Of a stretch of 64,000 bases of DNA, positions 12,586 through 23,600 are shown piece by piece. Made by a program: the position numbers and the translations under genes. The notes under the pieces were generated by a model, which was given only the letters and a program-made list of their open reading frames with translations, was not told the origin of the DNA and searched no databases. Every line of letters begins with the position of its first letter. Position 1 is the stretch's first letter. Origin of the DNA: Irpex lacteus (Eukaryota > Basidiomycota > Agaricomycetes > Polyporales > Irpicaceae); contig MQVO02000006.1 in assembly GCA_001986395.2 (NCBI GenBank), forward strand, positions 124,001 through 188,000, given 5' to 3'.

Positions 12586-14725
12586 CTACTCGGATGCTGT
12601 TGCAGTAACGAGACTTGTGAAGAGATCAGAACGCGGTTTCAGCCGGTAATTCAGAGGCTCGGGAAAGCTGTGACAGTCAATCAGCATCGATGTCGTCCAG
12701 TATAGACGTGACCTTATACTTACGACACGATACTTCCAACCAACTGAGGTGTTGGATCGAGGTCTTTTCCATCCTCATCGATGGCGGGTACAATGTCGAA
12801 CGTGTGAAGAATTGAAGCAATCGTCAGAAACGCAGTGTCCTTCGCCAAGTGTTTTCCCGGACAGATCCTATGGGCACATGACACTACGCTTCAGTGAAGA
12901 TCACGAAACTTGTAGCAATATCTAGCTCACCGGCGACCGAAGCCAAAAGCTATTGTGGTCGGATCACGAATAGCAGGATCAAGTGCGCCATCCTTCATGT
13001 ATCTACCGGGATTGAACCTGTCAGGTTCTGGATAATTGGCCTCGTTACGGAGCATATGCCTGTAAAGATGAACACGACCACGGTTTAGAACAGTCCGTGA
13101 GGATCACGGAACATAAGTCAACCACACACCAAGCGTTCTACAGGATGAATGCATTGGTCAACACTGAATCACAATAGCCACAACATAGAGTCAATGTATA
13201 CGTACAGGGATGATGATAGTGCCCGCAGGGATAAAAAATCCGTTATAGAAGTCATCTTCGCTCACACGATGGGGAACGCCCAGAGGAGCAACGGGAAACC
13301 ATCGGAGACTCTCGAGTAACACCGCGTAAACATATGGCAAAGAAGCCTGGTCGTCGTGCGTGGGGAGTCTTTCGGGGCCCACGACTAAATCTAATTCTTC
13401 TCGCGCCATCTTTTGAATGGAAGGGTTCATTGCCATGGCGCAGAAGAATGATTGTAGAAGCGAGACCGTCTAAAATTCAGCCTTCAAGTGAGTAACATGG
13501 GCTAGGTTTTCAACTATGAGAGTATACCGTCTCCGCAGCCGCTATGAAGTCCCGAGATTAGGTAAGTACACTGTCGCGGATCCCTTCAGAGGATACATAC
13601 CTGAATAGATGATACCGGTGGCATATTTCGCATGCATTTCCTCGACATTTCTGAGCATATCATCTGGCTGCTGAGCAATCTTCGCCATGAGATTGAGGAC
13701 AATACAGTCCTTGAGATTATGGTCAGCAAAAAAGCCATGAGCAAGCGGGCATTTGACAAACCTTCTCAGAACCCCCCTTCTTGACGTCGTCGAACGGCTT
13801 GTGAAGCATCTTTTCCACCACTGGACGTGAGTGTGCAGCGAACTTGGCGGAGGCGGCTCCAGGAACCCACGCCGGTACGTATTGTAACAGAGGAATAAAG
13901 TCCACCCAATATTTTCCAGGTTTTTTGCTCTCTCCGAGTATCTCCAGAGCCTCCACCAAGGTCTTGACGTATTCGTCCTTCATGTCGTTGATCTCTATGC
14001 CATACACAATGTCCAAGATTATAGCAGCCAGTAACCTCGAAGAGCACAATGGTTCAGATGCGGAACTAACTAGGAGGTACACTGAGACTTACTGACGGAT
14101 CAGGCCAGAATTGAACTTTGGCCCAGTTTCATCGATGCATTGGCGCAAGAAAGCATGAATATGCCTCCTCTCTTTATCATGGTACCTCGGAGTAACTACG
14201 AGATTGAAATTTTCATGGACTTTTCTTCGGATAGCTCGCCATCGAGATCCATAGGGCATCAAACCCAGATTGAAGTCCCAGGCCGTCCTAGTAAGAAATA
14301 CGAGTGTCAACGAGGTGCTATTGCTGGCAGTACCTGAGACCCTTACATCTTATCCAGTACCGATGCGTTCTTGTCGGAATAGATTGCAGACCGCTTGTCC
14401 ATGAGGTCAAATGCCACGTCAACAGACGACACAACCAACATAGGAGTGGTGAGAGCTCGCAGAAACATAATATCCCCTGTAGTATGAGGTTAACACGGGG
14501 TGGAGCACAATCTCATCTACCATACGACATACCATATTGCTTGGACCACCTCGAGTATACAAGCCATGGACGTTCTTCTGGAAGGTCGAATAGGTTGCCT
14601 ACTATGGGCCATCCCGGAGGTCCGGGAGGGACAGAACAGTTGCGTTGCCTCGCGAGCGATCTTCTTTGGACGAGAATAACCACTCCTAAAACGGCTAAAA
14701 CGGCTACGAGGGTAGAGGAAGACAT
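12586..14725 (-). CDS. Cytochrome P450 no. 5
   Basis: Predicted ER-anchored P450 of 513 aa, intact. Exons on the complement: 12586-12667, 12724-12867, 12931-13059, 13130-13137, 13206-13469, 13528-13541, 13601-13709, 13762-14035, 14093-14287, 14347-14476, 14533-14725. The start MSSSTLVAV directly precedes a short hydrophobic anchor; an in-frame upstream Met at 14848 would add a non-conserved leader. Motifs: VPPGPPGWP hinge, ExxR as ESLR, PDRF, heme loop FGFGRRICPGKH. Helix I reads AAAET, replacing both the usual Gly and the Asp. The two P450 remnants downstream (15.2-16.6 kb) look most like this gene, for instance in the HAKYA-G motif before helix I. Confidence 0.9.
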
Positions 14726-15149
14726 CAGTATGGTCAACAGTGACTTGGACAGAGACAGCGAGCAAGCATCGTTGGGAAAGATAGTTATATGCGTCCCTCC
14801 CCCAGAAATCAGGGATGAACCACACCATTGGGCGTGTCGTAATTCCATTCCTGCGCTATGAGTGATATCTCAAATAAAAATAGAAGGCCCGCAGATCTGG
14901 ACATCGCTTGAGAACAAGAATCGTCTGGGTAGGGTGGAGTATCGGGCACATTTCGCACGAACTGTCAAAGATGATAGCCAGAGGATTCACCTTGTTCACT
15001 GTTCACTAGTATGCATGATACACACACACGTGCCACATGATTCCAAGATACCCGTCTTCTCTATGTCTTGGAGCTCCTATGCAGCCGATTCCGACTGAAT
15101 CCCTGCTCGCGCAGATAGAACCAGACCTCGTGCTCTCGACTTGGAGCGT
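14726..15149. other. Intergenic stretch upstream of P450 no. 5
   Basis: Presumed promoter region of P450 no. 5. Overlapping ORFs here (plus strand 14304-14861 and others) are antisense shadows of the first P450 exons. No gene or clear motif seen. Confidence 0.4.
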
Positions 15150-15159
15150 TATCTGCATC

Positions 15160-15735
15160 CTGAGAATTTGTAGGATGGAACCTGTTTGCGATAGATCACC
15201 GCTCTGTCATTTGGACGATGTTTCATACTTCTTCCGACTGGAGTCGAAGCCCAATGTAATGCAACGGCTCTGAATGCCTGCCGAAAACACAGATGAACCC
15301 GTGATCGAACCCGTCTGCACTTTATAGTGTAGAATGACATTCGAGACTCACCCAACAAAACCGCCAAACCAACTTGGCGGAGAATCGCGTAGCTTCCCAT
15401 CTTCGTCGTGGGACAGTAAAACGTCAAAAACGTACAGTATTGACACCATGGTCACAAGGTAAAATGACGACCAGGACAGCGACCACCTCATTGATACCAG
15501 CAGCTCAACAGTCAGTTGTGGCAGACATAACAAACCAGACGATCTGTGGATGTAGTTTGAGCGCGAATTCACGTGAGATAGTTTTTGATTGAAAAGCGGC
15601 TTACCAGAACGACTACGTTGCCAGCAGGTACTGTGAAGCACTCCTCGTAATGGTGATCCACTGTCAGGTTTTACTCGAGACGATGGGTGACTACGACAAG
15701 ATCACAGTGCTGAGGCGCCAATTGCAATACTACGT
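15160..15735 (-). pseudogene. P450 remnant A (C-terminal part only)
   Basis: Degenerate 3' part of a P450 of the neighbouring family. Still readable on the minus strand are: a relic of the region after ExxR (THRLE, a stop, then DHHYEECF and VPAGNVVVL at about 15610-15695); a heme motif RCPGRHF followed at once by a stop and a deletion; then MVSILYVFDV and HDEDGKLRDS, ending in GFVG at a good donor site (about 15350-15475); and the last exon RHSEPLHYIGLRLQSEEV followed by TGA (about 15230-15285). The 8-nt microexon and the PERF exon are not recognisable. The 5' half is missing. Frame breaks and stops rule out a working product. Confidence 0.75.
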
Positions 15736-15884
15736 CAGTGTAAGTACTAGGTTCCGTCACAACTTGAAGTAACTTTACTCAAGCCGTTTAGTGTTTAAGT
15801 TAACTTGTGCTGAACCACTTCTTCCATCAAACTTCATTAGTGAATTCCATGTAAATGATGCGTGGTCCATAATCCACACCACCT

Positions 15885-16040
15885 AACGACTAGTCAGTCA
15901 GTCGCCCGCTCTCGATAGAGACAAAACACACGCACTTAATAGGATGCCATTCACCGTCTACTGCGCCTTGCCAGACCACTTCTCCAAGCTCAACTGCCCC
16001 ATCTCTTGAACTGGTATGCATCCATTCCAGCAATTTGTAG
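15885..16040 (-). pseudogene. Truncated duplicate of the ORC4 3' end, copy 1
   Basis: Minus-strand reading at about 15975-16020 gives MGQLSLEKWSGKAQ and a stop, against MGQLSLKKWFSKAQ and a stop at the end of the real ORC4. Flanking DNA is also shared: the segment before it (about 15890-15940, GTCAGTCGCCCGCTCTC) matches the ORC4 3' flank at about 16920-16960. The segment after it (about 16030-16060, ATTTGTAGGATG) recurs at about 15165 and 16840. No other ORC4 exon is present, so it is a non-functional fragment. Confidence 0.75.
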
Positions 16041-16044
16041 GATG

Positions 16045-16640
16045 CAGTCCGAATACGATCTCTAGTACCATGGGCGATGCGACCTTCTTCTTAAGACTGG
16101 AGCTTATGTGTGCAGTACAATAGGTCATGATGGCTGTTGAGCGCAGGTAAGGCCAGAATTTAGCTCACACACACTTTCCTCGCAAAGAGAACGAGACTGG
16201 CGACTCACCCAGCGGAAATGCCAGGCTACTCAAGCGTTGGATCGTGTATCATGTTTCTCTCCACGTGAGACGACGGGACACGCGATCTTGATGCTGTGGT
16301 TAAAAAACAAGTGTCCGTAGTACAGTAACGACCTGAACAGAGGGTTTAGTGGTCAGCCATTTCATGATCCATTCTGCCTGAAACAACAACGCCGCCCACC
16401 AAAGTACGAACCTCAACGTTCAACATTCGAGGTTCAGATGCATATGACAGTCGAAACAATCAACTCACTACCTGAATCCGCAATACCGGCTGCATATTTG
16501 GCGTGCTTCTCCGACCAGATGCTGTTCACTATATAATTCGTCAGTGCAGGTCATCTCAGCCATCTTGTGTTCCCTCGTGTTGTATCATTCCTTTTCCGTT
16601 GCAGAAAGCCAACCTTCATCCATAACATCCAAATGCTTCC
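16045..16640 (-). pseudogene. P450 remnant B
   Basis: More decayed P450 copy than remnant A. The clearest relic is SEKHAKYAAGIADSG at about 16480-16525, which matches the exon end before helix I of P450 no. 5 (EEMHAKYATGIIYSG) and is followed by a donor-like GTAGTGAG. A weak match to the end of the heme exon with its GTGAGT donor lies at about 16200-16280. A degenerate last exon lies near 16090-16160. Several stops and frame changes are present. The orientation is the same as the functional genes. Confidence 0.6.
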
Positions 16641-16689
16641 ATAGAAATGCTGCTACAACATTGAACAGTCTGTATTCCTGACCATCTGA

Positions 16690-16865
16690 GACCTTACAAG
16701 TTAGATTCGTGAATTCGAGTTCGACAGAGGCATAGCACACGTACCTAATAGTATTTGCCGTCTACCACGCATTGCTAAATCGCTCTTCCAAACTCAACTG
16801 CCCCATCTCTTAAACCAACATACGTCCGTTCCCGCCATTTGTAGAATCCAATACTTCCTTAAAAA
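16690..16865 (-). pseudogene. Truncated duplicate of the ORC4 3' end, copy 2
   Basis: Minus-strand reading at about 16770-16815 gives MGQLSLEERFSNAW and a stop, a second diverged copy of the ORC4 C-terminus. Its flanks align by eye with those of copy 1 and of the real ORC4 end, including CACGTACCTAATAG before it and ATTTGTAGAATCC after it. Confidence 0.7.
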
Positions 16866-16965
16866 CGCCACAACACCGTATAGTCTGTAAATCCAAATAC
16901 AACTACCTAACAGCTCACAAGTCAGTTAATCGCCCACTCTCAACAAGGACGCAACCCACGTACTC

Positions 16966-19495
16966 TTACTGCGCCTTACTAAACCACTTCTTCAAACTCA
17001 ACTGCCCCATCTTCTCCACCGCCCTCTTCACATCCGCCCTCTCAACCGCACACCTATACCTCACAAACTCCCTGCCAGTCCCCACCGCAGGAGGCCCTAG
17101 GGCAACGAACAGGCGTTGTGCGACGAGGATCTCGAATGCCTATAATTCAACGTAGGTACAGTAAGTTCCCGTGTAGAGCGGATGAGAAGAGGAGAGGAGA
17201 GGAGAGGAGAGAAGAGGAAAGGAAAGGATAGGAAACAACATGCGTACCCGGACGAGTATCTCGCGACTACACCGCATCATCCCGATCCCGCCTCCCTCCA
17301 CCTGCACAGGCGCAGACAACGACGTCCGGAGCTGGTCCCGGAAGGTCTCGTGTAGCATCTCGAAGGTGACGGCTTCGTGCCCGGAGGTGCGTGCGTGGAT
17401 GGCGGCGATGAGGAGGCAGATTGAGGGGTAGTTTAGGGCTGGTTGCGAGGAGTTAAGTGAGTGAGTGAGTGAGTGAGGTTCGAGATGGGCAAGGATTGGA
17501 TGGAAGGGAACTTACAGTTTAGGAGGGGGAAACGTGGAGGACATCGTTGGATCGACGCAGACTCGACCAACGCCGAGGGGGTGAGGAAGGCGGATGTCGG
17601 TGTCAGATTGGCCACTGGTTGTATCTGAGAAAGCGAGCGTTTTCGTCAACAAAAAGAAAGAAAAAGAAAAACGGTGCGCATACAAGAAGCCGGCTCAACA
17701 GTCGCACGTCCCGACTCAAAGAGAACGTCTCGCGCAGGACCTCGCGCACCCTCGGATCGTCAAAGAACGCAACAACAGACCCCTCCCACATCCTCGCCCA
17801 CTCCCCACTCTCCCCTTCCTCCTCCTCATCCTCACCACCCTCTGTCTTGATAGGCGCACACAACGCAGCCCTAGCCCCCCTCACCCACCCCTCCACCCTC
17901 CCAATCGGCGCACACCTAACCATCCTCCCCGAAAACCGACTCTTCACCCTCTTCTCAAGCATATTCACAGTATCCACACGCGTCGTAACACCCACCACCG
18001 CCATTCCCTTACTGCCTTTTACCCCCGTCCGGCAGCTCTGCACGGTGTCCAAGAGGCAGTAGAGGAGTGCTTGGCGGGCGTGCAGGGCGAAGAGGTCGAT
18101 GGCGTCGAGGATTATTATGGTGGGGCGCGGGAGGGTGGGGATTGTGGATATGAGAGCGAGGAGGTGTGAGGGCGGGGGGAGGGCTATGGGCGTCGAGGAG
18201 GGTCCGAGGAAGGGGTTCTCGTCGGAGGAGTCTTCGTCTTCAGCAGTGGAGAGCAGGGAGTTGCCGGTTTGCTCGGCGAGTTGGCGGGCGATTTCGCGCA
18301 TGGCGAGGCGGTCGTTGTGTTGTACGTGCCCCGATAATCGAATGACTATTGGCTCTGCGGGTAGCGCAGATATGGCCGCTTCAAGGATCTAATGACGAGT
18401 GAGAATGTTATCATGACCGTTATTAGAACGACGTACCTGGGTCTTTCCGCTTCCTCTTGGCCCGATGAGCAGACAGCTGTTGCCTTCTCCACGCTCGACG
18501 GTTCCCTTCAGCAAGCTAGTAAGTTGCTGCTGTGCGACCGCGTTCGTGGAAGGTCCCGCTTCCTCCTCTTCGTCCTCATTCTCTGCATCAGGGACAGTCA
18601 GGTGGTGGAGGGCACGGAGAGCAGCACGCTTCTGTGCATGAAAGCTGGCGTGTAGGTGGGACGGAAGCGTGCGGGGCAACCGGCTCGGGGACGTCTGGGG
18701 CGTAGCAAAGGCTTTGGCTTTGCGAGGCGAGCTGAAGGGGGTGGACGCAGCTCCTTTCGTAGGCGAGGTCGGCGGCAGTGGAGCCAAGAAGTCCAGCTCA
18801 TCATCTGGTTCTGCAGATCTAGGGAGAAGGAGTGCAGGCAATCTGGGGGACTCTGGCTTCTTGGGACTGACATTGGATGCGGTGAGATTTCTCTTCAATG
18901 GACTGGCGGAAGCTTGAGGTGTAGAACCAGCTCTTCGTGATGACAGCCGTGGCAGACTAGAAGAGTTTATGGCGCGACGCGGCGGTGTTGAGATCACGAC
19001 GGCATCGAGGACAACTCTAGGAGAGCCTTCTGCGCGTGGGGGAGTACGCTCTGGGGTCGACGGTCGAGACTGGGGTGGAGATGAGAGCAGTAGTTCATCG
19101 GGAGAGTCGTCTGGGCCTGCAGTAATCTGTAAAGCATCAAGAGTAATCTTTGACGAGCTGGCTTCGGATAACGTAGTTTCGTCTTGTTTCCGGAGAGGGG
19201 GTCGTCCTCTGCGACGCTTGGGTGGTAGCGTAGGCTCTGCCCCAGGTATGATCTCTTGTTTTGCTCTTGCTCTCGTCTGTCTCCCTCCCTTGGGCTTCGT
19301 TTGTGTTACTACAACTTTCCCATCCTCCCCTTCAACACTTTCTTCAGCAAGAACCTTCCGACTTCGCGTGCGGCGAGGAGGCTCTGGGGCGGGTACAACA
19401 GGTTGTGTGTCTTCTAACGGCCGTCGAGAGCGAGTAATCCGTTTTGTAGGTGGCGCATCAGCAGATAGGACGGTTGCTTTGCGTTTAATTGCCAT
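16966..19495 (-). CDS. ORC4: Origin recognition complex subunit 4
   Basis: AAA+ subunit of the six-part origin recognition complex, which binds replication origins in the nucleus and loads MCM helicase. Exons on the complement: 16966-17139, 17248-17438, 17516-17624, 17684-18388, 18437-19495; 745 aa. Residues 1 to about 290 are a basic, Ser/Pro-rich, probably disordered extension, longer than in animal ORC4. Walker A GPRGSGKT spans the end of the first exon (about residues 344-351). The Walker B-like strand reads IIILD-AIDLFA (about 444-453). The C-terminal winged-helix part contains YPSICLLIAAIHAR and ends MGQLSLKKWFSKAQ. ORC4 usually has an acidic residue where this protein has Ala in LDAID. 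Introns 3 and 4 contain simple repeats. Confidence 0.92.
17182..17230. repeat. GGAGA-type purine tract in an ORC4 intron
   Basis: Imperfect tandem GGAGA/GAAGA repeats, about 50 nt, inside the 17140-17247 intron of ORC4. This makes that intron longer (108 nt) than its neighbours. Confidence 0.85.
17455..17478. repeat. (GTGA)n microsatellite in an ORC4 intron
   Basis: Five to six copies of GTGA inside the 17439-17515 intron of ORC4. Confidence 0.85.
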
Positions 19496-19767
19496 CCAAC
19501 GATGTTCAGTTTGAGAGTATGATCGAGGTTGAGGTGGATGAGCGAGTCTCGGTGACAGTCACCATCAATATTGGCCGCGACGCGTGACTGACACGAACAG
19601 TCACGTCACACTCCACTCAAGCGCTTTAGGCGGCTATGCGACATAAATATGTACTCGAACTTAACTGGAAGATGTATAATATTTTGTGAATAGTCGCGGC
19701 CTGTCCCATTTTATGGCATTCCATTATAATTGGCCAGGTACATTCTACAGTTTCGAAGTAGCAACAT

Positions 19768-20883
19768 CTACAATAAACCCTCGCCTCTCAACGCCCCGAT
19801 AATCAGGTAAGCCGACCTTCGGTCCCTATCGACCCCAGTCCAATCCCCTTTCCGGTGACTCACGAGCCCTTCATTCCCAGTCACAAACACGCTGGTCTCT
19901 TCCTCCTTCTCAGGCTCCTTATCCAGCAGCTCCTCCTCCTGTTCGCGATCCCAGAGTACCTCTTCCCACATAGCGTCGTTGATCGTGATTGCTGTCATCT
20001 TCGCGTCTGGGATGTTCGGGAGGATCGACACGAGGAGGTTGTTTAGTAGATCCATGCTTCCATCGCTCCCTGGTGGCATCGTCGTAACCGGCAGATATTC
20101 AGCCTGCATAACACACGATGTCAATGCCCTGTAGCTATAAGTCCATGAGACAATTTTACGTACCTCGAGCAGCATGCCTTTGACAGCACCTCCTGCAAGT
20201 ATGACGTTTCCCGCTCGCACAATAAAATCAGTGCCTATCGAGTAGATGACCCCGTCCACAGACAGTTGCTGTCCAGAACCTTGCGACAGCCCAGACGTCC
20301 CAGACTGCCTCACAGATACCCATCGGGCGCGAGATTGAGCGAGTAGTTGTTCAAGTGCCCCTGGAGGGCTCAGCGTAAGGAACGTAGTCCTGAAATGCGC
20401 GGGTGCGCCTGGTCCTGTGAGGGGAATTGGAACCTGGCCCTCGGGCAGAGGTTGCAGTAAGTCCGCTCTCGAATGAGAAACAGGATCGTCAAGCTGTACA
20501 AACACATTCTCTGGCAATGGTATATGAGCTCCTTTGCCTAGGTTTTTGCATTGATGGGAGCGACACACCATTCATGGTCAACGCACACATCGTGCGCTCA
20601 GCATGTACCTGTATCCCAGGTATTGACTGTAGCTGAGAGCGATACGACTTCACACTGAGATACCATTTCCCTCGCGCCACGCCCTGATAGTGGTATCGTT
20701 CAACGAGGACATCTCTTTCATTGCCTGCAGTAAAGACGGACTTGGTGGTTGCGGATGATGTTTTGACCTATCAAATCCAAACCCGTAGTCGGGGCGTTCA
20801 CCCATCTCGCTAGCCTAGAAAATAAACCTCATCAGCAACATAATATGTAGGAGCAACGAACTCCTTTACCCAGTAATACCCAT
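19768..20883 (-). CDS. MED20: Mediator complex subunit 20
   Basis: Head-module subunit of Mediator, linking activators to RNA polymerase II in the nucleus. Exons on the complement: 19768-20103, 20164-20537, 20587-20724, 20768-20814, 20870-20883; 302 aa. The first exon codes only for MGITG, completed by LARWVNAP, the usual Med20 N-terminus. RYHYQGVARGKWYLSVKSYR and QVHAERTMC follow, also typical of fungal Med20. The rest is the TBP-like fold with an acidic insertion (EQEEELLDKEPEKEEE) near the C-terminus. Introns are 43-60 nt. The 60-nt last intron (20104-20163) has no stop in frame, so its retention would give a 20-residue insertion. The gene is divergent from the mitochondrial kinase gene. 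Confidence 0.88.
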
Positions 20884-21099
20884 GTTATGTTCAAGTCCGC
20901 ACACGGAGATAGTGGTCAACGTCCAAAAGCGAGGTACGTGCAAACGCCGCCACAACGTCGGGCCCAGCGTCTATCCTCGCTCGTATTGATCTTGCAGGAG
21001 CGGGAGTCGTGGCTGCCTATTTTACCTCACTCATGACTCGACGACACCGTATATCCCCACCCCCACCCTCAGCGCGGAGGCTGCACACCGCCTAAGAGG
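20884..21099. promoter_or_regulatory. Shared divergent promoter, MED20 / mitochondrial kinase
   Basis: Only about 216 bp separate the start codons of two divergently transcribed genes, so both promoters must lie here. The kinase side is C-rich just upstream of its ATG (CCCCACCCCCACCC at 21055-21068). No individual factor site is claimed. Confidence 0.5.
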
Positions 21100-23096
21100 A
21101 TGTCATGGCCACTCTCCTCTGCAAGATCACTAATGCCCGCTCTTGCACAATCAATGACTCGGAACACCTTCAACGCCGGTAGTAGGCGGGGATCATCCAA
21201 CGCTCTACATTTCTACGGAAATAAGCAACTAGAGCTTTATGCAGCGAAAGAAGCAAAGAGGCTGAGCTTGAGGCAGCTGGTATGTGACTCTGCTGTATCC
21301 CTGGTATGAACTTGCAGTTATTTAGCATTAGGCAGGTGTTCTTCGGGCGTTCTATGAATGAGGAGAGGATCATCACCGTACGTTGCTGTATTATTGGTAT
21401 TGACGAGCGTTATGTGCTGACTACGTTTGTATGTATTAGAGTGGAAATTATGTCAGGACCGAACTGCCTGTGCGAATAGCACACCGGCTACGAGATCTCC
21501 AGGCTTTACCTTATGTGGTAGTGACGCAAGAGGGCATGGACAAGGTGTACGAGGTACGTGTAAGGACGTTCCAATGTTCTCGTGTGTAACCAATTTGTGT
21601 TCTAGATGTATTGGTCTGCGTTTGACAAGTAGGCACGCAACGCTTGTCGGTCTTTGACTTCCCTCTAACCTATGGTCAGGTTTCGACGGTTCCCAGAGAT
21701 CAAAACCCTCGAAGACAACGCAGCATTCTGCAAGTTTGTGCGAGAGCTCCTCGACGAACAGTAAGTGTGCCTGCCCCCACACTTCAGTAACGCGTTTAAC
21801 TTACCCCCTTTCAGCTCAACCGTAATCCCGAACCTCTCTTTAGGCCTCTCGCTCGCATCACCTTACCTCACCCCTGACCGCCTCGACTCCTTCATGCGGC
21901 GCATGCTCGTCTCGCGGATCTCTCGTCGCGTGCTTGCAGAGCACCACATCGCCCTTTCCAAAGACCTACAATCCAGAAGACAGGGTGAAACCACGACACC
22001 ACACTCAGATCACGTCGGCATCATATACACGGGTCTCAACATCAAGCAGAGTATAGAGAAGTGCGCGACGTACTTAAGAAGCCGCGCTTTAGATGTTGAG
22101 GACGAGGCCCAGGATGGTTTGAATGGAGCGGGCCTGGGGAATAGGACGGCGGCGTGGTCGGAGATCGTTATAGATGGACACACGGATACGACTTTCCCGT
22201 ATATTCCGGAGCATCTTGAGTATGTGTGATGAGTGTATGTGCGAAGTGGGTGCTGATCGTGATCTTGCCAGATATATCATCTTTGAACTGTTGAGGAATG
22301 TGGGTCTAGTCTCTGCTATCCGACCATCTGTCTGTTGAACTCACGTTTTGGTACAGTCCTTGAGGGCGACGCGCCTGACACATCAAGATGCCCCTACGCT
22401 TCCTCCAATCCGGGCAACAATCTCTGCTGGAGAAAACATGGTAGCCATCCGGATATCTGATCAAGGTCAGCCGTCTCACCCGGAGAATCCACATCTCATC
22501 CTTTCAAGTTACTAACATGATGCAAACACCAGGAGGAGGGCTCCTCACGCCGCAGATCAAATCCCCTTCCGATCTATTCTCCTTCTCACACCTACGAAAC
22601 TCGACAAGAATGGAAGATTCGCGACTGGGCGCACTGCGATCTGTTAGCTCGAGCTCACACGGCATTACGGCCACAGTGAAGGAACAGCTCATGACATTGA
22701 GCCAACCGACTCGACGCGAAAGCCCGGATCGTAGTGCGCCGCATCCTCGCATCGGTATCGGTCTGCCCATGAGCAATATATTCGCAACGTCCGTGGATTT
22801 GGCTTTGTCTTTGGTTATATATAGATTTCGTGCTGATGTTTGGTGTATTGACTTTCAGGTATTTTGGTGGCTCTTTGGAGCTTGTCAGCATGGATGGATA
22901 CGGTTCGTACTAATTACTGGCATGACTGACCCACCACAAGTTCCTGATAATAAGTCAATGCGCAGGCACCGATGTCTATCTTCGGCTCCCCAAGCTCGTG
23001 AGTATCGTCTGCCTAGTCGAAGGATTCTGGATACTGAATCCTGATTTCTGTGATGTGACTACGTAGGGCACGAATCTGGAGGGTATCGAGGTATGA
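21100..23096 (+). CDS. Mitochondrial protein kinase, PDK/BCKDK family
   Basis: Matrix kinase that phosphorylates the E1 subunit of pyruvate dehydrogenase or branched-chain ketoacid dehydrogenase and turns the complex down. Exons: 21100-21279, 21336-21377, 21440-21553, 21606-21628, 21680-21760, 21815-22219, 22272-22299, 22357-22465, 22533-22788, 22859-22902, 22966-22997, 23067-23096; 447 aa. Residues 1-40 look like a presequence (Ser/Arg-rich, few acids). The N-terminal helical domain includes QLELYAAKEAKRLSLRQL and LPVRIAHRLRDLQALPYVV. The catalytic part is histidine-kinase-like: H-box HHIALS, N-box FELLRNSLRAT, G1 DQGGGL, G2 GIGLPMSN, and YGTDVYLRLP. Sequence alone does not tell PDK from BCKDK. 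Confidence 0.92.
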
Positions 23097-23600
23097 ACGT
23101 GATATATAGTGCCAGGGTAAATACGAGGTCAGATCGCCCTAGTAATTTCCGGCATGCGCGGAAGGTCGGCGCGCCTCCTGCACGGGGTGTTGTGCGTGGA
23201 GGACTTGGCGTGACATGTAATTTAGCGAGGACCGCACTAACGTGCCGTCGGCCTCGACGATGAAGGCCATCGCATCGCCAGGATTAGTGTTTCCAAGTTC
23301 CAACTACAACTACTTACCACCGGATTGCCAGTCGAGTTGTAGAGTAGAACCTTAGATATGTCGAGATCAAAACAAACACAGAAGTTGTATATACGTGGGC
23401 AAGATAGATCTGCGACGAGAACAGGCAGTAGCGTCATGAACCGCCATCGCCGTCAACGGCATAGCGCCAGGTGCCTGCCATGGCTGTGCCTGCTGTTCGT
23501 TAGCTCGCGGCACATATCAAAATTAAACCATGCCTCTCTCGATACCTACCCCCAACTTCTCCCTTGCTCTTCCGAACCTCCACCCATTGACCTGAGAATA
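23097..23600. other. Intergenic stretch downstream of the mitochondrial kinase
   Basis: No gene. The frame of the next gene is open upstream to an ATG at 23358, but the ATG at 23601 gives a more plausible N-terminus. Confidence 0.5.

Noticed and set aside
131..14725. Reading the P450 array as a secondary-metabolite gene cluster
   Set aside because: No backbone synthase, methyltransferase, transporter or cluster regulator lies next to it; the neighbours are housekeeping genes such as ORC4.
17547..18169. Long plus-strand ORFs (171 and 191 codons)
   Set aside because: Antisense shadows of ORC4 coding sequence, which is firmly supported on the other strand.
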